Shown: positions 1 to 9,395 of the stretch, one piece after another | How the letters are laid out: the number at the start of each line of letters is the position of its first letter | Position numbering within the stretch: position 1 is the first letter of the stretch | Source: Ruegeria halocynthiae | GTDB taxonomy: Bacteria; Pseudomonadota; Alphaproteobacteria; Rhodobacterales; Rhodobacteraceae | Direction of reading: 5' to 3' | Assembly: GCF_000743705.1 (NCBI RefSeq) | Contig: NZ_JQEZ01000002.1 | Coordinates: 289,250 to 353,249 of the forward strand | DNA length: 64,000 nt | Translations under genes and position numbers: made by a program | The notes under the pieces: model-generated | Database searches by the model: none | What the model saw: only the letters and a program-made list of their open reading frames with translations | What the model was told of the DNA's origin: nothing

Positions 1-73
1 GGGCGAGGATGAGCTTTGGGCCACCCACGCCGTCGAACAGGTCGAAGACGTCCCTGACCACAGCAAGACCTGA
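1..73 (+). CDS. C-terminal fragment of an upstream gene (partial)
   Basis: An open frame enters from the left edge (codons from base 2) and stops with TGA at 71-73, five bases before the ATG of the selD fusion. The 23 visible residues are acidic and end in DHSKT. The tight spacing suggests it is cotranscribed with selD. Too little is present to recognise a family. Confidence 0.55.
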   Translation, partial: GEDELWATHAVEQVEDVPDHSKT

Positions 74-78
74 GTTCC

Positions 79-2238
79 ATGCACACACCTCTGCTGCCCC
101 TGACCCGCGATCTGGTTCTGATTGGCGGGGGACACACACATGCACTGGTGTTGCGCAAGTGGGGCATGAACCCCTTGCCCGGTGCCAGGCTGACCGTGAT
201 CAGCCCCGGCCCCACCGCGCCTTATTCCGGGATGTTGCCCGGGTTTGTCGCCGGTCATTATCAACGCGCAGAACTGGATATTGATCTGGTGCGGCTGGCC
301 CGTTTTGCCGACGCACGCATTATCATTGGTTCGGTCCAGGGGATCGACGCAGACCGGCACGAGGTGCATGTGCCGGATCGCCCGCCGATTGCATTCGATG
401 TTGCCTCGGTCAATGTGGGAATTACCTCGGATATGCCCGCCCTGTCGGGGTTTGCCGAACATGCGATCCCCGCCAAACCGCTGGGCGCTTTTGCGGCGCG
501 GTGGGCCGAATATCTGGATGGCAGCGGGCCCGCGTCAGTTGCCGTGATCGGCGCCGGTGTCGCCGGGGCCGAGCTGGCCATGGCCATGGCTCATGCCCTG
601 CGCGCCAAGGCGCGGGCGGCGCAGGTTACACTGATCGACAGCGCCGCCGCCCTGTCGGCGACGGGGGACAAGGCGGCAGCCACCATTCGCCGGGCGATGG
701 GGGATCTGGGCGTCGATGTGATCGAACACGCCGCTATTTCGTACATCGCAAGCGATCATGTCGCGCTTGAGGATGGCCGCCAGATACCGGCGGAATTCGT
801 CACCGGTGCCGCCGGGGCCCGCCCTTATGGCTGGATGGCCCAGACCGGGCTGGACCTGCATCAGGGCTACATCCGCGTGAACGGGCACTTGCAATCCAGC
901 GACCCGGCGATCTTTGCTGCCGGGGATTGCGCCCATTTGACGGAAGACCCAAGGCCCAAGGCCGGGGTCTATGCCGTGCGCGAAGCTCCGGTTCTGTTTG
1001 ACAACCTGCAGGCCGCTTTGGGGGCAGGAACAATGCGTCGCTATGTGCCGCAAAAGGATTACCTCAAGCTGATCTCGCTGGGTGGTAAATCCGCGTTGGC
1101 CGAACGTTTCGGAACCTCGTTCAGCGGCGCGTTGATGTGGAGTTGGAAAAACCACATTGACCAAACGTTCATGAACAAATTCCGCGACTTGCCTCAGATG
1201 CCGCCTCCTGCGTTGCCCCGTCATCATGCGGCGGGTCTGGATGAGGCGCTTGGCGATAAACCGATGTGTGGCGGGTGTGGCGCAAAGATAGGGCGCGGCG
1301 CGTTGCAAAGCGTCCTGAACGGCCTGCCCGCACCACTGCGCGCCGACGTGACGCCCCTGCCCGGAGACGACGCCGCCCTGCTGACAACCGGCGGCGTGCG
1401 GCAGGTTCTGACCTCGGACCATCTGCGCGGGTTCACCAACGATCCCCTGTTGATGGCCCGTGTCGCCGCCGTTCATGCCCTGGGCGATATCTGGGCGATG
1501 GGGGCTAGCCCCCAGGCTGCGACCGCCACGGTCATCCTGCCCCGCATGACACCGGAATTGCAGCATCGCACCATGGCTGAGATCATGACCACCGCCAGCA
1601 ACGTGATCCGCGATGCAGGTGCTGAAATCGTCGGTGGCCACAGTTCGATGGGTGATGAATTGACCATCGGATTTACCCTGACCGGCCTGTGCCCGAACGC
1701 CCCGATCACCCTGTCCGGCGCGCAGGCTGGCGACGCGCTGATCCTGACCAAACCCTTGGGCAGCGGCATCTTGATGGCGGCTGAGATGGCGGGTCAGGCC
1801 AATGGTGCATGGGTTATGGATGCCTTTCGACAGATGGTGCAGCCGCAAGGAGAGGCCGCGCGCCTTTTGACAAACGCCCACGCGATGACTGACGTAACTG
1901 GCTTTGGTCTGGCGGGGCACCTGCTGGGGATGTGCACAGCTTCAAAATGCGGAGCGACCCTGGATCTGGACGCCGTGCCCGTAATGGCTGGCGCGCAGGA
2001 GTTGAGCGCGATGGGCGTGCGATCCACAATCTTCGACGACAATCGCGCGCTCGTGCCCGAACTGCCCTTGGGGGGCAAGGCCGATCTGTTATTCGATCCG
2101 CAAACCGCCGGAGGGTTACTGGCCGCAGTGTCCCCGGATCAGGCAATGGACCTGTGCAATGACCTAAGGACGGCGGGCTATCCGGCCGTCATTATCGGCC
2201 GCTTGTCCGACGCCCCGGGGCTGCGCCTTCAAAGCTGA
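79..2238 (+). CDS. selD: NAD(P)/FAD oxidoreductase-selenide, water dikinase fusion (SelD)
   Basis: This 719-residue protein makes selenophosphate from selenide and ATP, the selenium donor for tRNA 2-selenouridine. Residues 11-380 form an NDH-2-like FAD/NAD-binding domain: GGGHTH at 16-21, a second Rossmann motif GAGVAGAE at 158-165, and the FAD motif FAAGDCA at 279-285. From about 390 a complete SelD domain follows, with the catalytic motif CGGCGAK (C400, K403 matching E. coli C17 and K20) and GDDAALL at 429-435. The catalytic residue is Cys rather than selenocysteine. Fusions of this kind are known in marine alphaproteobacteria; the oxidoreductase may reduce selenium species for the kinase domain, which is inference. 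Its 3' end overlaps the convergent mnmH by 10 bp. Confidence 0.95.
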   Translation: MHTPLLPLTRDLVLIGGGHTHALVLRKWGMNPLPGARLTVISPGPTAPYSGMLPGFVAGHYQRAELDIDLVRLARFADARIIIGSVQGIDADRHEVHVPDRPPIAFDVASVNVGITSDMPALSGFAEHAIPAKPLGAFAARWAEYLDGSGPASVAVIGAGVAGAELAMAMAHALRAKARAAQVTLIDSAAALSATGDKAAATIRRAMGDLGVDVIEHAAISYIASDHVALEDGRQIPAEFVTGAAGARPYGWMAQTGLDLHQGYIRVNGHLQSSDPAIFAAGDCAHLTEDPRPKAGVYAVREAPVLFDNLQAALGAGTMRRYVPQKDYLKLISLGGKSALAERFGTSFSGALMWSWKNHIDQTFMNKFRDLPQMPPPALPRHHAAGLDEALGDKPMCGGCGAKIGRGALQSVLNGLPAPLRADVTPLPGDDAALLTTGGVRQVLTSDHLRGFTNDPLLMARVAAVHALGDIWAMGASPQAATATVILPRMTPELQHRTMAEIMTTASNVIRDAGAEIVGGHSSMGDELTIGFTLTGLCPNAPITLSGAQAGDALILTKPLGSGILMAAEMAGQANGAWVMDAFRQMVQPQGEAARLLTNAHAMTDVTGFGLAGHLLGMCTASKCGATLDLDAVPVMAGAQELSAMGVRSTIFDDNRALVPELPLGGKADLLFDPQTAGGLLAAVSPDQAMDLCNDLRTAGYPAVIIGRLSDAPGLRLQS

Positions 2239-3281
2239 TCCAGAACCTGTTGAATGCGTGTGGCAGTGGCGTGCAGACCTGCCCCATCCAGTGCCGTCGC
2301 ATCAATCCGGGCGATGATTTCAGCGGTCCGTACGCGGCTGGATTTGGCATAGGCCGGATCATAATGCTGTTCCATCAAGGCCCGGGTCATCCCCTGTTTG
2401 TCGCCTGCTTCAATAAGGGTCAGCCAGCCATCCACCACCTCATGCCCCCGGTGTGCCCTCAGCGGAGACAGGCGTTCGCGCAGCCGATCTGCGTTGGATA
2501 AGATGTCGTCATAGGCTGTCACCAGATAATCTGTACGCGCCTCAATCGGGGCGCTGACCTGAATGCGCGGCGCAGCCCGCAGCGCGGCCCAAAGGCTCGG
2601 CGGCAGGATCAACGCGCCAATCTTGGACGATTCCGCCTCGACCACCACCGGGCGCGCGGGGTCCAGTCTGCACAGGTCAGCGGCCAGATCCGATTCGAAC
2701 GCTTTCTGACTGGGTTGACCGCCGGGCATTTCACCCAACAAAGATCCGCGATGATTGGCCAGCCCTTCAAGATCCAGAACCTGCACGCCGCGCTGTTTCA
2801 GATGCTCCAGAAGATCGGTTTTGGCCGTGCCTGTATAGCCATCCAACGCAATCAGCCGGTGCGGCAAGGGATCGTTATACAGAAATCGGTTCACCAGACG
2901 ACGATAGGTGCGATAGCCGCCTTCGATCACCTCGGCCCGCCATCCGATCTGTTGCAGCATCCAGGTGAATGACCCAGACCGCTGCCCCCCGCGCCAGCAA
3001 TAGACCAGCGGCTTCCACCCGCCTTCGTGATGCGACAGGCTGTGTTCTATGTGGTTTGCAGCGTTGCGAAACACCAGTGCCGCGCCCAGCTTGCGCGCCA
3101 GAAACGGACTTTGCTGCACATAGATCGTCCCGACCCGCGCGCGTTCGTCATTGTCCAGAACCGGAAGACTGATGGCGCCGGGTAGATGATCTTCTGCGTA
3201 TTCGGCAGGGCTGCGCACGTCGATCACAGTGTCGAAGTCGTGCGCGTATAGCTGTGGCAGGTCAGAAAATTTCAACACCAT
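2229..3281 (-). CDS. mnmH: tRNA 2-selenouridine(34) synthase MnmH (SelU)
   Basis: MnmH replaces sulfur in the wobble 2-thiouridine of tRNA-Lys, -Glu and -Gln with selenium taken from selenophosphate. The 350-residue protein has the expected two parts: an N-terminal rhodanese domain with DVRSPAEY at 21-28 and active Cys95 in YCWRGGQRS, then a P-loop domain with Walker A-like GYTGTAKT at 148-155. Length fits the family. It converges on selD and overlaps its last codons, so the two genes form a functional pair although they lie on opposite strands. No selA, selB or SECIS-bearing gene is in view, so selenium here may serve only tRNA modification. Confidence 0.95.
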   Translation of the reverse strand: MVLKFSDLPQLYAHDFDTVIDVRSPAEYAEDHLPGAISLPVLDNDERARVGTIYVQQSPFLARKLGAALVFRNAANHIEHSLSHHEGGWKPLVYCWRGGQRSGSFTWMLQQIGWRAEVIEGGYRTYRRLVNRFLYNDPLPHRLIALDGYTGTAKTDLLEHLKQRGVQVLDLEGLANHRGSLLGEMPGGQPSQKAFESDLAADLCRLDPARPVVVEAESSKIGALILPPSLWAALRAAPRIQVSAPIEARTDYLVTAYDDILSNADRLRERLSPLRAHRGHEVVDGWLTLIEAGDKQGMTRALMEQHYDPAYAKSSRVRTAEIIARIDATALDGAGLHATATRIQQVLDQL

Positions 3282-3325
3282 ATCAGTGGTCTATCTTGAG
3301 GAGCCGGGAATGAAAAGGCGGGCGT

Positions 3326-3991
3326 TCAGATTGCGACACGTTCGATCAGATCAGACCCGCTGGCCCGGTTTGAATTCACCGCCGTATCCACCCGAAAGTA
3401 ATCCAGCATACCTTCGGGGCCGGGTCGCATCAGACGCGCCGCCCCTTTCCCCGCCTCACCCAGCCAGAGCGGCCAGTCACCGGCATCCAGGATCAACGGC
3501 ATACGGTGGTGGATCGCGCTCAGGTGGCGGTTGGCAGGTGTTGTCACGATGGCGCAGGTGCCCTGCCGGACGTCTTCGGCACCCCAATTCTGCCAGACCC
3601 CAGCAAAGGCAATCGGCGCGTTGTCCCTGCGATGAATGTACCAGGGCAGCCTGTCGCCTGTTTCCGTCTTGGTCCATTCGTAGAACCCCGTTGCCACGAT
3701 CAGGCATCGCCGCTCGCGGCAGGCGGTGCGAAAAGCGGGCTTTTCAGCCAGCGTCTCGGCGCGTGCGTTGATCAACAGCGGCCCGGCGGTTTCGGATTTG
3801 TACCAATGCGGCAGGAACCCCCAGCGCAGCGGGTCCAGACTGCGGCCGTCGTTGGTGGCGCGGACCACATGCACCTGATTTGTCGGGCAAACATTAAAGT
3901 TCGGCACAAACGGTAAAGAATTCGACGGTCGAGCGGCAAACAGCTGCGCCATCGCATCATTGGGAAGAGTTACTGCAAACCGTCCGCACAT
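3326..3991 (-). CDS. SRAP/HMCES-family DNA-protein crosslinking protein (YedK-like)
   Basis: SRAP proteins form a covalent thiazolidine link to abasic sites in single-stranded DNA through the amino group and thiol of Cys2, shielding the lesion. Here the reading frame begins Met-Cys-Gly-Arg-Phe, so Cys2 is exposed once Met is removed. Other family residues are visible: N75 in INARAET, E105 in GFYEW, and the HHRMP motif at 161-165. Length (221 aa) is typical. The gene is monocistronic by appearance, 44 bp upstream of the mnmH start on the same strand. Confidence 0.93.
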   Translation of the reverse strand: MCGRFAVTLPNDAMAQLFAARPSNSLPFVPNFNVCPTNQVHVVRATNDGRSLDPLRWGFLPHWYKSETAGPLLINARAETLAEKPAFRTACRERRCLIVATGFYEWTKTETGDRLPWYIHRRDNAPIAFAGVWQNWGAEDVRQGTCAIVTTPANRHLSAIHHRMPLILDAGDWPLWLGEAGKGAARLMRPGPEGMLDYFRVDTAVNSNRASGSDLIERVAI

Positions 3992-4184
3992 GGGAAATAA
4001 ACCATCAATATTTGTGTCACCCAGGCGCAGTACCTCACCGGATCAGAATTCAAATCAAACAGCTAAACCCCTCAAAAGCAAGGTCGTGGATATCTGTGGC
4101 GGTGCGTGGAATGAAAAGGTGATGCGGCCAGAGGAAAACATCAAGCCTTTGGCCAGAATACGACTTTGATTGAAACAGCACAAA

Positions 4185-4214
4185 AAAAGACCGCATCCAA
4201 GAATGCGGTCTTTT
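4185..4214 (-). terminator. Rho-independent terminator of the 5'-nucleotidase gene
   Basis: A 12-bp perfect stem (4185-4196 with 4203-4214) encloses a 6-base loop. Read on the minus strand it is followed by a run of T residues (bases 4182-4188 are A on the plus strand). It lies 17 bp beyond the stop codon at 4231. Confidence 0.85.
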
Positions 4215-4230
4215 ACGTCATGACGCAGGT

Positions 4231-5814
4231 TTACTTTTGCTTGATACGACCGTCCAGATAGGGCTGGTATGGTGCGTTCTTGGCCAGGAACTCTGCCGTC
4301 ACATCCGCCAGATCAGGGCCAAAGTCATAGGCGTTCTTGTCGTCACCTTCGAACATGTTGTACCCGTCGCCGCCATTGCGAACATAGTTGTTCGTGACAA
4401 CAAGGTAGGTGGCTGATGGGTCAATTGGCACAAATCCATCTCCGTCCGCGACCATAACCTCTGCGACACGCCCTTCGTTCGGGGCAACCGCCGGATCCCA
4501 GGTAAAGATCATGCCTGCCACTTGCGGGAACCGTCCTTTGGCCTCTTCCACCTGACTGACACCGTTTTCCAATGCGTCGATGACGCCCTGGCCGCTGATC
4601 TCAAAGGTCGAAAGGGTGTTCTGGAACGGCAGCACCGTCAGCACCTCGCCCATGGTCACTTCGCCGGGATCAATCGAGGCCCGCAGACCGCCCGAGTTTG
4701 CAATCGCAATCTGTACACCCTGATCCGCCACACGTTCCAGCATGGCATCGGCCACCAGATTGCCCATCTCGCATTCCTGCACACGACAGACCGAGCGGTC
4801 GCCTTCGATGGCGTCAGCGGCGTTCGCAACAACTTTGTTGCGGATTTCCTCCAACGGTTCGGCCAGTTCCGCGATGCGATCCAGGGCTGCCTGATCCTCG
4901 GTCACGGTGTTGTCCATGATCAGTGGCTCGCCCGCTGCCTGAACCACATTGCCGTCATCGTCAAAGGTTACGTTCAACTCACCCAGGAACTTGCCATAGG
5001 CATAGGCCTGCACGATCTGAACACCGTTGACCACGGTCGGATAAGGACCAGCCGCCTTGTCGGATACGTTCGACAAATAGGTGTTCGAATGGCCGCCCAC
5101 GATGACATCCACGCCGGTTGTTTCCTGCGCCACGCGCTGATCGACACCATACCCTGAGTGACTGAGCACGACGATCTTGTTCACGCCCTCACCGGTCAGC
5201 CTGTCGACCTCGGCCTGCACCGCCGGAACCGGATCGGAAAAGGTGACATTCGGACCGGGCGAGGCCAGATCATGCGTATCTTCGGGTGTCAGACCGATCA
5301 GGCCGATCTTCTCTCCTCCGACCTCGATCACGGTTGATTTCTTGATCTTGTCCGCCAGCAGCTCTTCGTCCGCGACATCCGCGTTCGACATCAGCACCGG
5401 AAAATCCACCGTGTCGATGAAGCCGCGCAAAACTTCGGGGCCATCGTCGAATTCGTGGTTGCCCACGGTCATCGCGTCATAGCCCAGCTTGTTCATGAAC
5501 TCGGCCGCGACCTTACCCTTGTAGTAAGTATAAAACAGTGTGCCCTGGAACTGGTCACCACCGTCCACCAGAATCGAGTTTTCGACCCGCCCGCGGGCCT
5601 CTTCAACCGCTGTGACCAACCGGGCAGAGCCGCCAAAACACTTGCCTTCAGCGTTGTCCTCGGCATCGCAGCCGCTGTCGTATTTGTTGATCGGTTCGAA
5701 ACGCGCATGGAAATCGTTGGTGTGCAAAATCGTCAGCTTGTACTCGGCGGCAGCCATGCCGGCGGTCAGGCCCAGAACGGCCGCTGAAGCTAGAAACCGG
5801 GTGAACATATTCAA
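4231..5814 (-). CDS. Periplasmic bifunctional 5'-nucleotidase / 2',3'-cyclic-nucleotide phosphodiesterase (UshA-like)
   Basis: The 527-residue protein starts with a signal peptide (about residues 1-23, ending AMAAA-type before EYKLTI), so it acts in the periplasm. Residues 25-310 are a calcineurin-like metallophosphatase domain with HTNDFHARFEP (31-41), the metal motif GNHEFDDG (118-125) and GGHSNT. The C-terminal part contains the 5'-nucleotidase substrate domain, with NSGGLRASI and the later NNYVRNGGDGY stretch. Such enzymes release phosphate and nucleosides from extracellular nucleotides, a common phosphorus-scavenging function in marine bacteria. A clear terminator follows. I see no obvious PHO box by eye. 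Confidence 0.93.
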   Translation of the reverse strand: MNMFTRFLASAAVLGLTAGMAAAEYKLTILHTNDFHARFEPINKYDSGCDAEDNAEGKCFGGSARLVTAVEEARGRVENSILVDGGDQFQGTLFYTYYKGKVAAEFMNKLGYDAMTVGNHEFDDGPEVLRGFIDTVDFPVLMSNADVADEELLADKIKKSTVIEVGGEKIGLIGLTPEDTHDLASPGPNVTFSDPVPAVQAEVDRLTGEGVNKIVVLSHSGYGVDQRVAQETTGVDVIVGGHSNTYLSNVSDKAAGPYPTVVNGVQIVQAYAYGKFLGELNVTFDDDGNVVQAAGEPLIMDNTVTEDQAALDRIAELAEPLEEIRNKVVANAADAIEGDRSVCRVQECEMGNLVADAMLERVADQGVQIAIANSGGLRASIDPGEVTMGEVLTVLPFQNTLSTFEISGQGVIDALENGVSQVEEAKGRFPQVAGMIFTWDPAVAPNEGRVAEVMVADGDGFVPIDPSATYLVVTNNYVRNGGDGYNMFEGDDKNAYDFGPDLADVTAEFLAKNAPYQPYLDGRIKQK

Positions 5815-5916
5815 ACTCCCTGTTGATATTTGCAGGGATCGTGCGTCGTCCGGGACAAAGAGTCAAAGGGGGAAATCCGCCTTGATTCTACCCGCCGCGC
5901 GGGGCATCACCACCAC

Positions 5917-6255
5917 ATGCTGATTTACAAGATTTTCCGGGCCGACGAATGGGCCACGTTGCAGGATCAGGGTGCCACGGATGGTGCGCCGATTGATGTA
6001 TCGGACGGCTATGTCCATTTCTCGACCGCCGGACAGGCCACTGAAACCGCCGCGAAACATTTTGCCGGGGCCGAGGGGCTGACCCTGCTGGCCTGCGACG
6101 CCGACGCCATGGGCGACGATCTGAAATGGGAAGTTTCGCGCGGGGGTGCCCTGTTCCCGCATCTCTATCGTCAGATTCACATGGCGGATGTCGTGTGGGC
6201 GCGGCCCCTGCCCTTTGATGGCCAATCACATCAATTCCCCAAGGAGATGAAATGA
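5917..6255 (+). CDS. DUF952 family protein
   Basis: A 112-residue cytosolic protein starting MLIYKIFRADEW. The stretch DGYVHFSTAGQ and the later LFPHLYR are typical of DUF952, a small fold related to ADP-ribosyl/2'-phosphotransferase-like proteins with no established function. I chose the ATG at 5917 over an in-frame upstream start at 5830, because the upstream extension is not conserved-looking and MLIYK is the usual family N-terminus. It is the first gene of a tightly overlapping operon with DUF1330, pyrD and an ArsC-like gene (ATGA overlap with the next). Confidence 0.85.
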   Translation: MLIYKIFRADEWATLQDQGATDGAPIDVSDGYVHFSTAGQATETAAKHFAGAEGLTLLACDADAMGDDLKWEVSRGGALFPHLYRQIHMADVVWARPLPFDGQSHQFPKEMK

Positions 6256-6683
6256 CCACCTTCATCGACCCTGACCGCACGCAGTTTGAGGCGTTCAAAG
6301 CGTTGAACCGCGACCATCCGATCGAAATGCTCAATCTGGTAAAGTTTCGCGCAAAGGCTGCCTATCCCACCGGGCACGACATGGCGGATGCCGGACTGAC
6401 CGGCGCGCAGGCCTATCGCAATTACGGGGCCGAAACCGGCCCGATTCTGGCGCGTCTGGGGGCGTCGATCCTGTGGCGCGGCGCGTATCAGACTACGCTG
6501 ATCGGCCCGCAGGATGAGGCATGGGATGAGATCTTCATCGCCCGATATCCAACCGCCCACGCGTTTCTTGAGATGGTGACAGACCCGGATTATCAGGCAG
6601 CCGTCATTCACCGGCAGGCCGCCGTCGAAACCTCGCGGCTGATCCGCTGCGCACCAGCCAATGGCGGAGAGGCATTCGGATGA
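6252..6683 (+). CDS. DUF1330 family protein
   Basis: A 143-residue protein with the ferredoxin-like/dimeric alpha-beta barrel pattern of DUF1330: EMLNLVKFR near residue 24, [11 protein letters not shown] in the middle, and a C-terminal ERYPT-like stretch (here [19 protein letters not shown]). The function of the family is not established. Start and stop codons overlap both neighbours by 4 bp (ATGA), so translation with DUF952 and pyrD is probably coupled. Confidence 0.85.
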   Translation: MTTFIDPDRTQFEAFKALNRDHPIEMLNLVKFRAKAAYPTGHDMADAGLTGAQAYRNYGAETGPILARLGASILWRGAYQTTLIGPQDEAWDEIFIARYPTAHAFLEMVTDPDYQAAVIHRQAAVETSRLIRCAPANGGEAFG

Positions 6684-7738
6684 AACTGACCGAAAAACTG
6701 GGGCTTGCCGTCCTACACAAGATGGATCCCGAGGCCGCCCATGGGATGTCGATCAAGGCGCTTAAGGCCGGGCTGGCCCCGATGCCGGGGCCGGTGACGT
6801 CGCCCCGTCTGAAAACCCGCGTTGCGAGTCTGGACCTGCCGAACCCTGTGGGTCTGGCGGCAGGTTTCGACAAGAACGGAGAGGTCCTGACACCCCTGTC
6901 ACGCACTGGGTTTGGCTTTATCGAAGTTGGGGCCGTCACCCCGCGCCCGCAACCCGGCAACGCCCAGCCCCGTTTGTTTCGTCTGACCGAGGACAAGGCG
7001 GCGATCAACCGGTTTGGCTTTAACAACGAAGGTATGGAGGTCATGGCCCGCCGTCTGGCCAAGCGGCCCACAGATGCGGTGATCGGGCTGAATCTGGGCG
7101 CAAACAAGGACAGCGACGACCGGCCCGGTGATTTTGCCAAAGTGCTTGCCCATTGCGCCGCGCATCTGGATTTCGCCACGGTCAACGTGTCGTCACCCAA
7201 CACCGAAAAACTGCGGGATTTGCAGGGTAAGGCCGCGCTTGGTGCCTTGTTGGGCGGAGTGATCGAAACCCGCAATGCGCTGCCCCGCCCCCTGCCGATT
7301 TTCCTGAAAATCGCCCCCGACCTGACCGAGGCTGAATTGCACGACATCGCCGAAGTGGCCACCGAGACCGGCGTCGATGCGGTGATCGCCACCAACACCA
7401 CCCTGTCCCGCGACGGGCTGCGCAGCGCCCATAAAGGCGAAACCGGCGGACTGTCCGGCGCGCCCCTGTTTGACAAATCAACGCGCGTTCTGGCCCGCCT
7501 TAGCCAGTTGACCGAAGGTAAAATCCCCTTGATCGGTGTCGGTGGCATCAGCAACGCCGAACAGGCCTATGCCAAAATCTGTGCCGGTGCTTCGGCTGTG
7601 CAACTGTATACGGCGCTGGTTTATGGCGGGATTTCACTGGCGGCTGACGTCGCCCGGGGATTGGATGATTTGCTGGCGCGGGACGGGTTCAACTCGGTCG
7701 CGCAAGCCGTTGGAAGCAAACGAGAGGACTGGCTGTGA
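6680..7738 (+). CDS. pyrD: Quinone-dependent dihydroorotate dehydrogenase (class 2)
   Basis: PyrD oxidises dihydroorotate to orotate in de novo pyrimidine synthesis and passes electrons to the quinone pool at the inner membrane. The 352-residue protein has the class 2 N-terminal membrane-associating segment (residues 1-40), the FMN-binding [11 protein letters not shown] at 58-68, and NVSSPNT at 169-175 carrying the catalytic serine. The C-terminal phosphate-binding GVGGISN and a final LYTALVYGG are intact. It overlaps DUF1330 upstream and the ArsC-like gene downstream, each by 4 bp. Confidence 0.97.
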   Translation: MKLTEKLGLAVLHKMDPEAAHGMSIKALKAGLAPMPGPVTSPRLKTRVASLDLPNPVGLAAGFDKNGEVLTPLSRTGFGFIEVGAVTPRPQPGNAQPRLFRLTEDKAAINRFGFNNEGMEVMARRLAKRPTDAVIGLNLGANKDSDDRPGDFAKVLAHCAAHLDFATVNVSSPNTEKLRDLQGKAALGALLGGVIETRNALPRPLPIFLKIAPDLTEAELHDIAEVATETGVDAVIATNTTLSRDGLRSAHKGETGGLSGAPLFDKSTRVLARLSQLTEGKIPLIGVGGISNAEQAYAKICAGASAVQLYTALVYGGISLAADVARGLDDLLARDGFNSVAQAVGSKREDWL

Positions 7739-8076
7739 TCGAATATTGGCACAACCCGCGTTGTTCGAAATCCCGTGCAGGGTTGGCTCTCTTGCAGGAA
7801 AGCGGCGCACAGGTTGAAACGCGTAAGTATCTTGAGGACAGCCCTTCGGCAGAAGAACTGCGCTCTGTGCTGGAACGGCTGGGCGTCAATGCCATCGACA
7901 TAATGCGCAGCGGCGAGGCACGGTTCAAGGAACTGGGCCTGACCAAAATCACTGACGACGACACGTTGATCAGCGCCATGGCAGAAAACCCGATCCTGAT
8001 CGAGCGCCCCCTGGCCATTGCAGGCGACAAGGCCGCGATCGGGCGACCGCCGGAAAACCTGTTGACGCTGGTCTAA
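7735..8076 (+). CDS. arsC: ArsC-family (arsenate reductase-like) protein
   Basis: A 113-residue thioredoxin-fold protein with the ArsC active-site pattern NPRCSKSR (Cys10) and the downstream IERPLAI arginine motif that contacts the oxyanion in glutaredoxin-dependent arsenate reductases. It starts with GTG at 7735, overlapping the pyrD stop. There is no arsR or arsenite pump nearby, so an arsenic role is not supported by context; many ArsC/YffB-type proteins have other or unknown roles. It converges on the MATE transporter gene with a 4-bp overlap. Confidence 0.85.
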   Translation: MIEYWHNPRCSKSRAGLALLQESGAQVETRKYLEDSPSAEELRSVLERLGVNAIDIMRSGEARFKELGLTKITDDDTLISAMAENPILIERPLAIAGDKAAIGRPPENLLTLV

Positions 8077-9389
8077 GCCACCTGCGCCTCAAGCCTGGAG
8101 TAACGCCAGCCCATGGTAACGCCGCGCGCGGTGTTCAGCACCATCAGCGCGGCCCACAACCCGTGATTACCCAGCAGCGGCACCAGAATGAACAGCGCAG
8201 CCACATAGATGGCCACCGACTGGATCATTGCCTGCCGCATCGCGCGGGTCCACGTGGCCCCGATATAAATGCCGTCGAACATCCAGCTGGCCACACCGAT
8301 AATCGGTGCCAGTGCGGCCCAGAACAGGAACTCCCGCGCGGCCACACGGACCTCGGGCGAGGTTGCCATCAGGTCAATCAGGGCTGGACCGGAAAGATAG
8401 AAAACGGCCGCCAGGACAAATGCGCCGCCCACACCCCATTGTGAGGCCATGATCGACGCGCGCCGCACCTGATACCGGTCGCGCGCGCCAACGGCGCTGC
8501 CGACAAGCGCCTCGGCGGAAAAGGCGAAACCATCCAGGGCAAAGGCGGTGATCTCAAGGAATTGCAGCAGCACCTGATTGGCGGCCAGGTTCACATCGCC
8601 CAGATCCGAGCCGATGAACAGGAATGTGGTGAAAGACCCGGTCAGCAGGACAGACCGAACCATGATGTCCCCGTTCACCTGCGTCATTCTGCGCAGTCGG
8701 GCCACGTCGAATATCCGCGGCCAGTCGCGCCACTGGTTCCCGGAAAAAGCATCCCGGCACAACCAAAGGCCCAGCGCCAACCCGGTCCATTCTGCGATCA
8801 GCGTCGCAATGGCCACCCCTTCGACACCCCAGTCAAGTCCCAGAACAAACCACAGGTCCAACAGGATGTTCAGCCCGTTCATCCAGACCTGTAAAAGAAA
8901 CACCCCGCGCGTCCGTTCTACAGCGATCAGCCAGCCCGTCACCGCAAACAGCGCAATCGTCGCCGGAGCCCCCCAGATGCGAATTTGCAGGTAATCGCGC
9001 GTCAGCGCCTCGACCTCGGGGGTGGCGGGCGACAGGGCAAAGGCCCCCAAAAACAGCCAGACCTGGATCAGGACAAAGAACAGCCCCGCCGCACTGCCCA
9101 GCAATAGACCGCGCATCAGCAAAGCACCGGTTTCCGCCGTATCCCCCGCCCCGCGCGCCTGCGCGACAAGGCCTGTGGTGCCCATGCGCAGGAACCCGAA
9201 TATCCAATAGATCGACGCCAGAATGACCGCGCCCATCCCCACGGCCCCGATCGGCGCGGCCAGCCCCATTTGCCCCACAACGCCAGTGTCCACGGCCCCC
9301 AAAATGGGTACCGTGGCATTGGACAGCACGATGGGCGTCGCAATTTTCAGCACCCTTTTATGCGTGATGGGCACTGATCCTTGTTGCAT
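8073..9389 (-). CDS. MATE-family multidrug/cation exporter (DinF/NorM type)
   Basis: The 438-residue protein is hydrophobic throughout, with about 12 membrane segments, and begins with the MATE pattern RVLKIATPIVLSNATVPILGAVDTGVVG (residues about 13-40). Length and N-terminal motif fit the DinF-like branch, which exports cationic compounds using a sodium or proton gradient. It is the last gene of a minus-strand operon, 6 bp after the second thioesterase gene. The substrate cannot be inferred. Confidence 0.92.
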   Translation of the reverse strand: MQQGSVPITHKRVLKIATPIVLSNATVPILGAVDTGVVGQMGLAAPIGAVGMGAVILASIYWIFGFLRMGTTGLVAQARGAGDTAETGALLMRGLLLGSAAGLFFVLIQVWLFLGAFALSPATPEVEALTRDYLQIRIWGAPATIALFAVTGWLIAVERTRGVFLLQVWMNGLNILLDLWFVLGLDWGVEGVAIATLIAEWTGLALGLWLCRDAFSGNQWRDWPRIFDVARLRRMTQVNGDIMVRSVLLTGSFTTFLFIGSDLGDVNLAANQVLLQFLEITAFALDGFAFSAEALVGSAVGARDRYQVRRASIMASQWGVGGAFVLAAVFYLSGPALIDLMATSPEVRVAAREFLFWAALAPIIGVASWMFDGIYIGATWTRAMRQAMIQSVAIYVAALFILVPLLGNHGLWAALMVLNTARGVTMGWRYSRLEAQVA

Positions 9390-9395
9390 CGTAGG

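Noticed and set aside
535..1920. A 461-codon open frame antisense to selD
   Set aside because: Same cause; it lacks motifs and sits wholly opposite a strong gene.
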